Assembly (NCBI GenBank): GCA_038327655.1
Contig: JBBQLG010000001.1
Location: forward strand, 62,001-126,000
From: JBBQLG01 sp038327655
Lineage (GTDB): Bacteria > Bacteroidota > Bacteroidia > Cytophagales > Spirosomataceae
DNA length: 64,000 nt
Reading direction: 5' to 3'
Shown: positions 33,751 through 42,667 of the stretch, piece after piece
Numbering within the stretch: the first letter of the stretch is position 1
How the letters are laid out: each line of letters starts with the position of its first letter
The notes under the pieces: model-generated
The model's input: the letters and a program-made list of their open reading frames with translations, nothing else
The model's database searches: none
Told to the model about the DNA's origin: nothing
Position numbers and translations under genes: made by a program

Positions 33751-34974
33751 TCACTCCTGCACAACCAAGTATTCTTTCCCGTCTCGTTCTTCAATCCGGT
33801 ACATCGGGTTATTTTGGTACTCGGCCATGCTGTCTTCAAACGTTTCGTGGTTGGTGAGTCCTTTGCGTTTCATCACTTCCCAGCCCGTTCTGAGTTCGTC
33901 CAACGGAATGGTTTTCTCGCTCGACATCCGCAACTGACGGGGTTGCGGGGCTTTGTAAACGGGTTGATTTTCGGCTTTCCAAACCCCAAACTCACGCGCT
34001 AACTGATCGGTCGTCAAGCCTTTGAAGATAGCCCCGGCCAGCGACCGAACCCGGCCTTTGGTATTGGCTTCGTCGTAATAGTTCAGGACAAACCGGATAT
34101 ACTCTTCGGTAGTTTTCCCCTGATTGTACCGCGATTTTATCTCCCGCAGCGACTTGAGCGACACGCCTAATTCAGTCAGTTTCTGCTGCACACCGTCGGG
34201 CAGTTCGGTATCTTCCTGATGAACAACCACCGGGCGGAGCAGATTGAACTGAATGGCAGCCACGGTCCGGCCTTCTTTAACCGGCGCGTACTCGAAGGCC
34301 ATGTCGGAGGAAGCGATTTCGTGCCGGGCCACATCCAACACAAAGCGTTTGAAGTCACTGAAATTTCCGTAACGGTCGGTCAGGTTCAGCATTGTTTTAA
34401 TGGATGCCAGCCCAACCGTGATGGTATCGCGCCGGTAGGCCGACAGTTTGAGGAGCCAGTATAGCCGGTGGGAGTAAAAACTCCGAAAACTCATCAGTGT
34501 CAATTCCTGCGCTACCGTAAATTCACCTTTCAGTTCGAGCAGATACGGCTTAATGAAGTTGTTGAACTGCGCCACCACATAACCCGACCCCTGTTTGTAG
34601 CGGCAGGTTGCCATGAGCGGGTTACTGACAATTTCCCGAACGCCCCAGTTGTCTTTAGAGTCAACGGTGATCACCTGACTCGCTAACCGAACCACGGCTT
34701 TACGGACCTGCGTGTAGGTTTTGCCGCCCACTTTATCATCGGGATACAGTTCACTGATCGGGATTCGGCTCAGCGTAAACTCATTGTCTCCTTTGTTGAT
34801 CCGGGCCAGCATCGCCACAAACAACCGGATCTCCAGCAGCGACATATCATACTGGGCGCGAATTAAATCGTTGTGCTGGGCCACAATTCGATCCTGTCGC
34901 GTATCGGTTGACTTAACGGATGCCGTGTCTAATGAGCGTGTGAGCTGACCGGCGGGTTCTTTTTTAAGGGGCAT
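33751..34974 (-). CDS. repB: Rep_3-family plasmid replication initiator
   Basis: 407 residues. The N-terminal winged helix begins IVAQHNDLIRAQYDMSLLEIRLFVAML, the classical Rep_3/RepB entry, followed by LPISELYPDD-like linker, SFYSHRLYWLLKLSAYR and the second winged helix around MLNLTDRYGNFSDFKRFVLDVA. The C-terminal ~100 residues are an extra tail ending EERDGKEYLVVQE. It would bind the iterons that begin 122 bases upstream of its start. Confidence 0.93.
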   Translation of the reverse strand: MPLKKEPAGQLTRSLDTASVKSTDTRQDRIVAQHNDLIRAQYDMSLLEIRLFVAMLARINKGDNEFTLSRIPISELYPDDKVGGKTYTQVRKAVVRLASQVITVDSKDNWGVREIVSNPLMATCRYKQGSGYVVAQFNNFIKPYLLELKGEFTVAQELTLMSFRSFYSHRLYWLLKLSAYRRDTITVGLASIKTMLNLTDRYGNFSDFKRFVLDVARHEIASSDMAFEYAPVKEGRTVAAIQFNLLRPVVVHQEDTELPDGVQQKLTELGVSLKSLREIKSRYNQGKTTEEYIRFVLNYYDEANTKGRVRSLAGAIFKGLTTDQLAREFGVWKAENQPVYKAPQPRQLRMSSEKTIPLDELRTGWEVMKRKGLTNHETFEDSMAEYQNNPMYRIEERDGKEYLVVQE

Positions 34975-35008
34975 ACAAGCTGAATTGATTCACGGCCAAC
35001 TGTCTATA

Positions 35009-35039
35009 CAAATATACTTTTCTATCGGTGTTGAACCAA
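35009..35039 (-). promoter_or_regulatory. Bacteroidota-type promoter for the rep gene
   Basis: On the minus strand TTGG (35039-35036), a 19-base spacer and TATATTTG (35016-35009) match the TTTG-N19-TAnnTTTG consensus. It lies 35 bases before the rep ATG and next to the first iteron, allowing autoregulation. Confidence 0.7.
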
Positions 35040-35095
35040 GTATCAATACCACAATGGCTTAATAGCCAGGTGTCGACTGGTATCCGGTATGATTG

Positions 35096-35655
35096 ACGGT
35101 ACTTTCCTCGCATTTGATTGTGGGTACTATACCAGCCTCATAACCTGATTAAGTTATCCACAATTGTGGATAACTCTGACGGTACTTTCCTCGCATTTGG
35201 TTTTTGCAGGGCCATATAAGGCCAGGAGTTCAGGAGATAATGACGTAAGAAAAGGCCTGTATGCGCTCAAAATGCGGTTTGACGGTACTTTCCTCGCACT
35301 TGACGGTACTTTCCTCGCATTTGACGGTACTTTCCTCGCATTTGACGGTACTTTCCTCGCATTTCGACGGTACTTTCCTCGCACTTGACGGTACTTTCCT
35401 CGCACTCAAACGGTACTTTCCTCGCATTTAACGGTACTTTCCTCGCATTTCACCTCTGTAACAATCTAACAATCAGATAGTTACAGAGACCCTAATAGTT
35501 AATAAGTTAAATAAAAGAATACTAACTAATTATTAATAGGGGGGAGTTCTTTTTTTTGGAAAACAAAAACGCGTTCAGAAACCAAAAAAAATAGAGAATA
35601 AATGGGCTTCCCCCGCGACGGTACTTTCCTCGCATTTGACGGTACTTTCCTCGCA
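35096..35655. other. oriV: Plasmid replication origin with 12 iterons
   Basis: Twelve copies of ACGGTACTTTCCTCGCA occur in one orientation, starting at 35096, 35179, 35282, 35303, 35324, 35345, 35367, 35388, 35410, 35431, 35618 and 35639. Eight form a tandem array with 21-22 base period, about two helical turns. TTATCCACA at 35154-35162 and its complement at 35165-35173 form a DnaA-box palindrome. An AT-rich stretch at ~35490-35610 between the main array and the last pair is a candidate unwinding element, flanked by a 9-base inverted repeat (35454-35462 / 35480-35488). Confidence 0.95.
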
Positions 35656-35713
35656 CTTGCAAAAAGAAGCAAAGCGCATATTATCTGACAGCACGTAATC
35701 GTAGCTACTGTGC

Positions 35714-35974
35714 TTACTGCTTCAATAATTTGCCGACGTGAATTACTTTGTCGTCGCGGTAGATCAGCAGCAGATACAAACCAGGGGCCACGTCTGAATC
35801 GTTACCTGTTCGGTAGCAGCCCGGAGTGATTGATGCGCCATGAACTACCTCCTGCCATTCAGAACCTCGACCTGGCCCCGGCTCCCCAAAACAAGTCTCC
35901 ACCGGATAGTTAGCTGTTCCCCCCGACATTCGGGTAGTTTTGATGTGGCGTAGCCAACCGGCATTACGGGCCAA
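35714..35974 (-). pseudogene. Fragment with T9SS-like C-terminal tail
   Basis: The 86-codon frame ends VAPGLYLLLIYRDDKVIHVGKLLKQ (core GLYLLLIY, KLLKQ), the shape of a type IX secretion sorting domain's last strands. The upstream part is short and has no domain or signal, so this is probably the broken end of a larger secreted protein. It is adjacent to the origin. Confidence 0.35.
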
Positions 35975-36073
35975 CCCCGTTCCAAAAATACAGGCCGGTA
36001 TAGCGGTGCCTTTGAACAGTAACCAACCGACCCGTTACTCTTTCTCCGTTAAATCCTGCAAACCAACACGCTG

Positions 36074-37426
36074 ATGACTGACCAAACCAACCGTCGTGAT
36101 TTTCTCCGCACGGTTTCCCTCGCGGGTACGGGCCTGCTGCTGTCTCCGGGGCGGCAACCCGCGTCGCTGTCGGCGGGAGGTATCTTTTCCGGCGCACCCA
36201 ACGATAAAGTCGTGGTGGGCGTGATGGGTACCAACAGCCGGGGCCTGTTTCTGGCTAAAACTTTCGCCAAACTGCCCAACGTCGAAGTCGGCTACATCTG
36301 CGATGTTGACGAAACGGTGCTCAACAAAACCATTGCCGAGATCGAGAAGCTGACCGGCAAACGGCCCCAGGGCGTGACCGACATCCGTAAACTGCTCGAA
36401 AAGAAAGACTTCGACGCGCTCGCCATTGCCGCGCCCGATCACTGGCACGCGCCCGCCACCATTATGGGCTGTCAGGCGGGCAAGCACGTTTACGTTGAAA
36501 AACCGTGCAGTCACAACCCGCACGAGGGTGAAATGGCCGTTGAAGCCGCCCGTAAATACAACCGGCTCGTGCAGATGGGCAGTCAGCGACGCTCGTTCAG
36601 CAACGTCAACGCCTTAATTGGTGAGTTGCGGTCGGGTGCCATTGGCCGGGTCTATTTTGCGCGGGGCTGGTACACCAACTGGCGGCAATCCATCGGCAAA
36701 GGCAAACCAGCCCCCGTGCCGGCCAACCTCGATTATGACCTCTGGCAAGGCCCGGCCCCGCGTCAGCCCTATCACGATAATCTGATTCATTACAACTGGC
36801 ACTGGTTTTGGAACTGGGGCACCGGCGAAGCCCTCAACAACGGCACCCACGAAATTGACGTGATGCGCTGGGGGCTGGGCGTTGATTATCCGACCAAAGT
36901 GGTATCGGCAGGCGGGCGGTTTGCGTTTCAGGACGATTGGGAAACGCCCGATACCCAGACCATTACGGCTAATTTTGGCAACAACACAGCCCTGACCTGG
37001 GAGGGCCGAAGCTGCAACGGGTATAACTCGGAAGGCGACGGACGGGGCGTGATTTTCTACGGTACCACCGGCACAGTAGTCTATCCCGGTGCAAACAGTT
37101 ACCGCATCTATGACCAGAAAAATAAGTTAGTAAAGGCGGTAGAAGACGACACCGTTGCCGACCCGACCAACCCCGTGAGTCCGACCGAGAAGCTGGATGC
37201 CACCCACCTGCAAAACTTCGTCAGTTCGATTCGGGGCGACACCAAACTGACCGGCGAAATTTTGAACGGCCACAAGTCCACGCTGATTGCGCAGTTGGGC
37301 AATATTGCCTACCGGACGGGCCGGGTGCTGACCTGCAACCCGGAGAACGGCCACATCCTGAACGACAAAGAAGCCATGCAGCTCTGGGGCCGCGAATACG
37401 ACAAAAACTGGCAGGTGCGGGTGTGA
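36074..37426 (+). CDS. Tat-exported Gfo/Idh/MocA oxidoreductase
   Basis: 450 residues. A twin-arginine signal (NRRDFLRTVSLAGTGLLL) precedes the NAD(P)-binding domain (VVVGVMGTNSRG) and the EKP motif in VYVEKPCSHN, then the C-terminal alpha/beta sheet domain (WHWFWNWGTGEALNNGTHEIDVMRW, cores). Secreted Gfo/Idh/MocA proteins of this type usually act on sugars or glycosides in the periplasm with a tightly bound cofactor. No partner genes lie beside it. Confidence 0.9.
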   Translation: MTDQTNRRDFLRTVSLAGTGLLLSPGRQPASLSAGGIFSGAPNDKVVVGVMGTNSRGLFLAKTFAKLPNVEVGYICDVDETVLNKTIAEIEKLTGKRPQGVTDIRKLLEKKDFDALAIAAPDHWHAPATIMGCQAGKHVYVEKPCSHNPHEGEMAVEAARKYNRLVQMGSQRRSFSNVNALIGELRSGAIGRVYFARGWYTNWRQSIGKGKPAPVPANLDYDLWQGPAPRQPYHDNLIHYNWHWFWNWGTGEALNNGTHEIDVMRWGLGVDYPTKVVSAGGRFAFQDDWETPDTQTITANFGNNTALTWEGRSCNGYNSEGDGRGVIFYGTTGTVVYPGANSYRIYDQKNKLVKAVEDDTVADPTNPVSPTEKLDATHLQNFVSSIRGDTKLTGEILNGHKSTLIAQLGNIAYRTGRVLTCNPENGHILNDKEAMQLWGREYDKNWQVRV

Positions 37427-37449
37427 TCGTCCGGCCAAACTAATTTCTG

Positions 37450-37620
37450 ATGAAAAACACCCTGTTTATTAGTGTATTGCTGCTTAGACATGAGCCCCAA
37501 CGCAGAAACCAGTCGGCCAGCCCGATATTTACCAACGATGTCGTTAGGCGCGAAAAAGGCGATGAGCCTATTCTGGTTTCTGTTGAGCACCCACTTACAG
37601 CTAAAGCGTTTGGTGTCTGA
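37450..37620 (+). CDS. Possible short protein or gene remnant
   Basis: A 56-codon frame beginning MKNTLFISVLLL, like the start of a signal peptide, followed by RHEPQRRNQSASP without further features. It starts 24 bases after the oxidoreductase gene and may be the truncated start of a lost downstream secreted protein. Confidence 0.25.
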   Translation: MKNTLFISVLLLRHEPQRRNQSASPIFTNDVVRREKGDEPILVSVEHPLTAKAFGV

Positions 37621-37621
37621 T

Positions 37622-38563
37622 TTAGAGTTGTTTAGGTAGCTGGCTTAGTTCTGATTCAGTGAGTTGAGGAGTAGTGGCGGTAGTTATCAACTGCAATTCG
37701 TTTTTTGTATTCATTAATAGGGCTAAAGGGAAATTAAGAACAGACGCTGGCTGAATTGGTTGCCACTCCGATAGTTGCCGACGAATTTGCTCGGTCAACG
37801 CCGGGGTTGTTTCACCGATCCAGAGACCGACGAAGCGTTGTAAGCCGTAGTGATAAAAAAGTACATCCGGCTTTACTATTGTCATCGGCAAACCGGATGC
37901 CAATCGTTCGACTAATGCCCAACCCGTTTTGTCAAGCAGTATTCGCCGAGCTTGGGCGGTTCGACTTCGGCGTTTTTCAGTTTCACCTATTTTTTTGGGT
38001 AGGGTAGGCGGTAAGGCCACCAATTGATCTTCCCCCAGTGCAACCTGATAATAATAGCGGGATTTGATGAGCCGGTTCAGCGTGCGGTAGGACCAGTTTT
38101 CGTCAGCGGCACTATGCAGATAAAAATGACGTTCTTGCTGATTTTCAATGGCAATCAGCAATCGGTAGTGCGTCCAGGTGAGTTCGGTACGGAGTTGAGC
38201 TTTGAAATTAATGAATTCTCCACGCAACGCGTGGAGAATTGGAAACGCCACATAAAATTGTCGAAACCACCATAAATTGGATGTTTTGTACCCCTTGCCG
38301 TATTGCCGAATCAGCTCCTGGGAAAGCTGCTCAATAAGATGCACACCATAATCTGCCCGATCCTGACCCTGCTGCTCCGTCTCGACGATGATTCGACCAA
38401 TGTGCCAGTAGGTCTCTACCCGCGCAAAATCTGGCTGGGCGGCACTCCGCTCCCCACGACCGGCTTCCTGTCCAGGTGAGACAAGTTGCCGCAGATACTC
38501 GTGGAGTTCGACTAACGAACCTGAATCAGCAGCAGACAGGGAATTGGCGGGTGGTGGAGGCAT
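37622..38563 (-). CDS. DUF1016/YhcG-family protein with degenerate nuclease domain
   Basis: 313 residues. The N-terminal DUF1016 block is clear (YWHIGRIIVETEQQGQDRADYG, LIEQLSQELIRQYGKGY, LRTELTWTHYRLLIAI, cores). In the C-terminal PDDEXK domain the Asp is kept in KPDVLFYHYGLQRFV, but the next strand reads GLWIGETTP where active members have the E-x-K pair, so catalysis is doubtful. YhcG relatives are linked to DNA metabolism and mobile elements. The ATPase gene at 38573 is just upstream on the same strand (9-bp gap). Confidence 0.8.
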   Translation of the reverse strand: MPPPPANSLSAADSGSLVELHEYLRQLVSPGQEAGRGERSAAQPDFARVETYWHIGRIIVETEQQGQDRADYGVHLIEQLSQELIRQYGKGYKTSNLWWFRQFYVAFPILHALRGEFINFKAQLRTELTWTHYRLLIAIENQQERHFYLHSAADENWSYRTLNRLIKSRYYYQVALGEDQLVALPPTLPKKIGETEKRRSRTAQARRILLDKTGWALVERLASGLPMTIVKPDVLFYHYGLQRFVGLWIGETTPALTEQIRRQLSEWQPIQPASVLNFPLALLMNTKNELQLITTATTPQLTESELSQLPKQL

Positions 38564-38572
38564 ATAGAACGT

Positions 38573-39994
38573 TCAGGAAAAAAGTTCATCGAGTGTCAAC
38601 ACGTTTTGGACTAAGCCCAGCGCGTACTCATTTGGTTGTACGCCATAGGGTGTGACCATCGCCAAAAAGACCGATTTCTTGGTTTTCGATTCCGCCCGGA
38701 ACGTCTGTATTTTATGCCGCAACACCTCCGCGTAGGCTTTGGTGAGGACAAATGGTCCGGTCGAAAACTTCATTTCGCACACCGTGATCACATTGTCTTT
38801 CCGGTCGATCAGTAGGTCAATTTGAGCACCAGGGCTACTTTCGCTGCTCCGCCAGGCCGAGAGTTCGGTATATACACCGCTGATACCCAGCCCTTTTTTA
38901 AGTTGTTCGGCGTGGTTCAGACAGACCATCTCGAAGGCGTAGCCGCTCCAGGCCCGCCACGCCCCACTGTCGAGCAAGTTGAGCCAGGTACCAGTGCCGC
39001 TCGCCTTCGCATCTTTGATAAATCGAAGGTAGAAAAGCGAATACGGGTCGGTCAACTGATAGAGACTACTGCGGTATTTGCGGCCAAAAGGGGCGTATTT
39101 TCGGATAAACCCACTCAGTTCCAGTTCGTCCAGTACGGTTGTTACGGCTCCCCCGTTGGCAAGCCCGGCGGTTTTGATGAGTTCGTCGCGGGTTAAGCCC
39201 TTGCCTTTCGTACTCAGTGCTTCAATCACGGCGATGTGTGCGTTGGCCTGCTGAAACAACGACCGATACAGATTTCCGTACTCGGTCTGGAGCAACCCGC
39301 CCGGACTGAAACATAGCCGGTCAATAAGTTGGGCAGCACTCAGCCCCGGTTCAACTTCGTTGAGGTAAAATGGAATGCCGCCCATCACGCAATGCAGTTG
39401 CACAATCTGATAGCGGTCGAGCAGGATACCACCGGCCCGAAAATATTGTTCTGTCTCGGCCAGCGTAAACGGCTGAAGGTGAATTCGTTTCGTGACTCGG
39501 TTGTGCAAGCCACCTCGGTTATTGATGAGCTTCTGAATCATCCAGGAAGCCGCAGAACCGCAGACGATCAGTTTCAGCCGGGACGTTGCGGCCCCGTAAC
39601 TGTTCCAGAAATGCTCCAAAGCGGCTACGAAACTCGACCGGGGCGTATCCAACCAGGGTAGTTCGTCCAAAAAAATAACGACCGGCTCACTGTCGCTCCG
39701 CTGCTCGATCAGACCCCGCAGCCACGTAAAAGCCGTAAACCAGTCGGCGGGCGGTTTTTGGGCTGGTTGGGGGCTATACTGATTGAAGGCCGTCAGGAAG
39801 TTAGCGAACTGCTGCCGAACCGGGACGTTGGCAATGCCCGTCATCTGAAACGCAAAGCGATCCCCAAAAAGCTGCCGTACCAAAAACGTTTTGCCCACCC
39901 GCCGACGGCCGTAGATCGCTACAAACTCCGGGCGGTCGCTGGCCGCTACGGTTCGTAATAACTGTGCTTCGGTTTGTCGGCCAATGAGATTCAT
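38573..39994 (-). CDS. ATPase of the archaeal-ATPase/DUF234 family
   Basis: 473 residues. Walker A is YGRRRVGKTFL, Walker B VVIFLDELPWLD, with an arginine-rich sensor region (LIVCGSAASWM). A winged-helix segment and a C-terminal DUF234 nuclease-like region follow (AQIDLLIDRKDNVITVCEMKFS, with the D-x(n)-E-x-K pattern D...EMK that suggests an active PDDEXK fold). The function is not established; such ATPases occur often on plasmids and defence-like loci. Confidence 0.85.
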   Translation of the reverse strand: MNLIGRQTEAQLLRTVAASDRPEFVAIYGRRRVGKTFLVRQLFGDRFAFQMTGIANVPVRQQFANFLTAFNQYSPQPAQKPPADWFTAFTWLRGLIEQRSDSEPVVIFLDELPWLDTPRSSFVAALEHFWNSYGAATSRLKLIVCGSAASWMIQKLINNRGGLHNRVTKRIHLQPFTLAETEQYFRAGGILLDRYQIVQLHCVMGGIPFYLNEVEPGLSAAQLIDRLCFSPGGLLQTEYGNLYRSLFQQANAHIAVIEALSTKGKGLTRDELIKTAGLANGGAVTTVLDELELSGFIRKYAPFGRKYRSSLYQLTDPYSLFYLRFIKDAKASGTGTWLNLLDSGAWRAWSGYAFEMVCLNHAEQLKKGLGISGVYTELSAWRSSESSPGAQIDLLIDRKDNVITVCEMKFSTGPFVLTKAYAEVLRHKIQTFRAESKTKKSVFLAMVTPYGVQPNEYALGLVQNVLTLDELFS

Positions 39995-40119
39995 GGTATA
40001 CCTCGAACACGGACTTGATTTATAATCCGCTATAAATGTAGTTTTTTATGGGGTTATAGCCAAGTATAGTCAAAATCATTTTGCTGCGCTCAGGACGGAG
40101 ACTTGGTTTGGTTACAGCT

Positions 40120-40155
40120 TTCGACTTCCATAAAGATTACATTACGGAAGTCGAA
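40120..40155. other. Lox-like recombination site candidate
   Basis: TTCGACTTCCATAA (40120-40133) and TTACGGAAGTCGAA (40142-40155) are inverted repeats with one mismatch, flanking the asymmetric 8-base AGATTACA. The geometry (13-14 base arms, 8-base spacer) is that of loxP/FRT-type tyrosine-recombinase core sites. It lies 10 bases after the recombinase stop codon. A terminator is the alternative, but there is no T-run. Confidence 0.5.
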
Positions 40156-40165
40156 TAGTATACCA

Positions 40166-41251
40166 TCAAAACACGTCGTCAAGCCGCTCTTCACTGGCCC
40201 GCGCCAGCCGGATTTCTTCCCTGATGGTGTGCGTGTAAATCTGGGTCGTCGTTGGCGTGGCGTGGCGCAACACGCTTTGCGCTTCTTCGATGCTGCCGCC
40301 GTTTCGCAGAATACTCACCGCTGTTGTGTGCCGCAGCGAATGGGCCGTGTACTCCGGGCTGTCAATACCAATCGCCTGCATCTGCTGCTTGACGACGTGC
40401 CGAATCGTGCGCGTAGTCAGCCGCCCATCGCGGTTATTGTTCGAGTGGGACACAAACAAGGGAGCCGACGGGTCAACGCCAGTTCGTCGAATCGGGGTAG
40501 TTGTTTTGGTCTGAGGCTCTCCAGCCGGGGGAGAAAGAAGATTGGGCGCGTCGGTCTGTGACCGGAATTTCAGGTACACAGCAATCGGCTCGTGGGCTTT
40601 AGCGGTCAGAATCACGAAATCATCTTTTTCGTCGCGGCCTTTACCCTGAATTTTCAGAATCCGCTTTCCTGCTTTCAGGCTGATGTCGCCCACGTTGGCC
40701 CGGATTAGTTCGATAGTTCGCAAACCTGTTCGCAGCAACAGGTTTGTGATGGCATGATCGCGCAACGCCTGTAACTTGTCAGAATCGTTGGCAGGTGTAT
40801 TTTTGTTGCTTGTCTCCACAGATTGGTTCGGGTCAGCAGTAGTCAGTAGCTGGCGACCTTGTTCGGCAGTGAGGGGCTGCCGCCGGAACTGCTGCTTTCG
40901 CCGGGGCGACTTCACGCCCCGTGCCACGTTTGGGTACAATTTGTTGGCCTCGGCCCACTCGTAAAACTTCCGCACGGTGGTCAGATACGAGCCAACCGTC
41001 AGGCCGCTCAACCCACCGGCCAGCAACTCTTCCTTGTACTGAATGATGGTAGAGCGATCAACCTGACCGAGTTCATAGCCTTTCCCCGATAGCCAGTTCA
41101 GAAACAGCCGCAGCGTGCGAACGTACAACGCCCGTGACGACTCTACCACGTCCTGATCGCGGGCGAAGCGTTCGATTAAGGTTTCAATTGTATCGTCAGC
41201 CGAAACAGAAAGATTGCCAGTGGTGGCTAATGTGGGGTACATCGGGTGCAT
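40166..41251 (-). CDS. Tyrosine recombinase (plasmid resolvase/integrase)
   Basis: 361 residues. The SAM-like core-binding domain is at ~20-105 and the catalytic domain has Arg178 (LLRTGLRTIEL), His314 and Arg317 (HSLRH), His330 (VLRHATP) and nucleophile Tyr339 (TQIYTHT). An insert of ~25 residues separates the first strands from the arginine box. The location 5 kb from oriV suggests plasmid multimer resolution. ATG 41242 is an alternative start. Confidence 0.92.
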   Translation of the reverse strand: MHPMYPTLATTGNLSVSADDTIETLIERFARDQDVVESSRALYVRTLRLFLNWLSGKGYELGQVDRSTIIQYKEELLAGGLSGLTVGSYLTTVRKFYEWAEANKLYPNVARGVKSPRRKQQFRRQPLTAEQGRQLLTTADPNQSVETSNKNTPANDSDKLQALRDHAITNLLLRTGLRTIELIRANVGDISLKAGKRILKIQGKGRDEKDDFVILTAKAHEPIAVYLKFRSQTDAPNLLSPPAGEPQTKTTTPIRRTGVDPSAPLFVSHSNNNRDGRLTTRTIRHVVKQQMQAIGIDSPEYTAHSLRHTTAVSILRNGGSIEEAQSVLRHATPTTTQIYTHTIREEIRLARASEERLDDVF

Positions 41252-41903
41252 GTCAAAACTACCTACTCAACGTATATTCAGCCTATTTTTAGGCCATTAT
41301 CAGCCTGTTACTGCAACTGCCATTGGTCACTTTTAGATGCGACGCGCAGGTTCAACACAGCTTGCGCGCCCGCATCAGTCCACCGCTGACCACTCTGTTT
41401 CACCCGTCACTGAACAACCGTTCGGTGAGCGGCTTCCATAGGCCCAAGCCGATTTGTAAGCCCCGCGCCCGAAAATGCCCACACCGTATCCGATGCCGAT
41501 TCCGGCTGTTGTAGCCAACCAATCGGCGACGTGACTCAATGGCCGAAAGCGATGGATTCCTCAACGGTGATAAGTTCGATAAGACCTCTTCAATACCATC
41601 GGATAATAAATAACTCTGCTGTTTATCAAGTCATTAACTACCCGTTTTGCAATGAATCTGGCTGATCACAGCCAAGTGTTATACCGCATGCGTCATCCGA
41701 CTAATTTGTCCAAAACCTAAGCACATAGCCCGGTACAACAGTTTACAGGCACGCCCGGAATGGCTCATAGGGCTACAACCCAGTCATTACGGTTTTTGTG
41801 CTTTTTTTAATTACACCCACTGCGGACCGACCGGCAACCGACCGGCTGGTTATGGCTCTTGCTGTTCCTTGTCTGCCTGACCGTGCTTTGGGCAGAGCCG
41901 AAG
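41252..41903. other. 652-bp region without an intact gene
   Basis: No good gene is seen. The minus strand around 41400-41560 has an open frame with HRFRPLSHVADWLATTAG and IGYGVGIFGRGAYKSAW, which reads like a membrane-protein fragment, perhaps of PAP2 type, bounded by stops on both sides. The rest shows no repeats or promoter that I can support. Confidence 0.3.
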
Positions 41904-42611
41904 CTACCGGGATGATTGCCCGGTAACCCACGCCCGAAACTGCGCTCCGGCACCTGTAATGATGGCATTGCCATGCCCGAAACCAGCCATTTGACAATCG
42001 AGTTTGGTCAGCTTTTGTAAAGATCGCTTTCCTTCGGCAAAATCTTCATAAACAAACGCCCACACTAACCGACCCAGGTTCATGCAGGTATCGGCGGCAA
42101 ATAGCACTCCGCCGTGCTGCGGCCAAAAGAACGCGACCTGCCCCAGACAATGCCCCGGCACGTGAATCACGGTGATTCCCCCGGCTAAGGGCAGTATCTG
42201 GCTGTCGGTCAGCCGGTGGTCAATGCGGACCGGATCGACCTGCCGGACTTTGCCCAGCACGAATTTTTTCATCAGCCAGTTCAGCAGCCCCGGTGCCGGA
42301 TAAACGGGCCGGAAACCACCCCCGGCTTTGGCAATCGGCGCGTCCAGGTCGTGGATATAGACTTCGGCACCGGTCAGTTTTTGCAGCACGGCGGCACTGC
42401 CGATGTGGTCGGGGTGGTTGTGCGTGAGCAGGATATGCCGAATGTCGGTCGGTTTTTTACCCAGTTCGGCCAGCGCAGCCACAACCGTATCGGCGGAATC
42501 AGGAAAACCCGTATCGATCAGGATGCAGCCATCGGGCTGGACAATCAGGAACATATTGACCCGTTTGTGGGAGATCATGTACAGCCCATCGGCCATTTTT
42601 TGGGCAATCAT
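41904..42611 (-). CDS. Metallo-beta-lactamase-fold hydrolase
   Basis: 235 residues. The HxHxDH metal motif is THNHPDHIGS (His64, His66, Asp68, His69), followed by VIHVPGHCLGQ and AADTC for the further ligands. IDTGFPDSAD is the usual second strand. It may be the last gene of the catabolic operon (56 bases after the MFS gene), where it could hydrolyse a lactone or thioester intermediate. Confidence 0.88.
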   Translation of the reverse strand: MIAQKMADGLYMISHKRVNMFLIVQPDGCILIDTGFPDSADTVVAALAELGKKPTDIRHILLTHNHPDHIGSAAVLQKLTGAEVYIHDLDAPIAKAGGGFRPVYPAPGLLNWLMKKFVLGKVRQVDPVRIDHRLTDSQILPLAGGITVIHVPGHCLGQVAFFWPQHGGVLFAADTCMNLGRLVWAFVYEDFAEGKRSLQKLTKLDCQMAGFGHGNAIITGAGAQFRAWVTGQSSR

Positions 42612-42667
42612 GCGTAGTGGGTCAGGAAATTAAACGGTAAGCAATCTATTGACAATGAGTAAATTAG

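Noticed and set aside
35154..35427. Frames reading (N)ARKVPS repeats across the origin
   Set aside because: They are translations of the iteron array; the repeat period (21 bases, divisible by 3) keeps them open.
35096..35447. CRISPR array
   Set aside because: The 17-base units have 4-5 base gaps, not unique spacers of 25-40 bases, and lie beside a Rep_3 gene; they are iterons.
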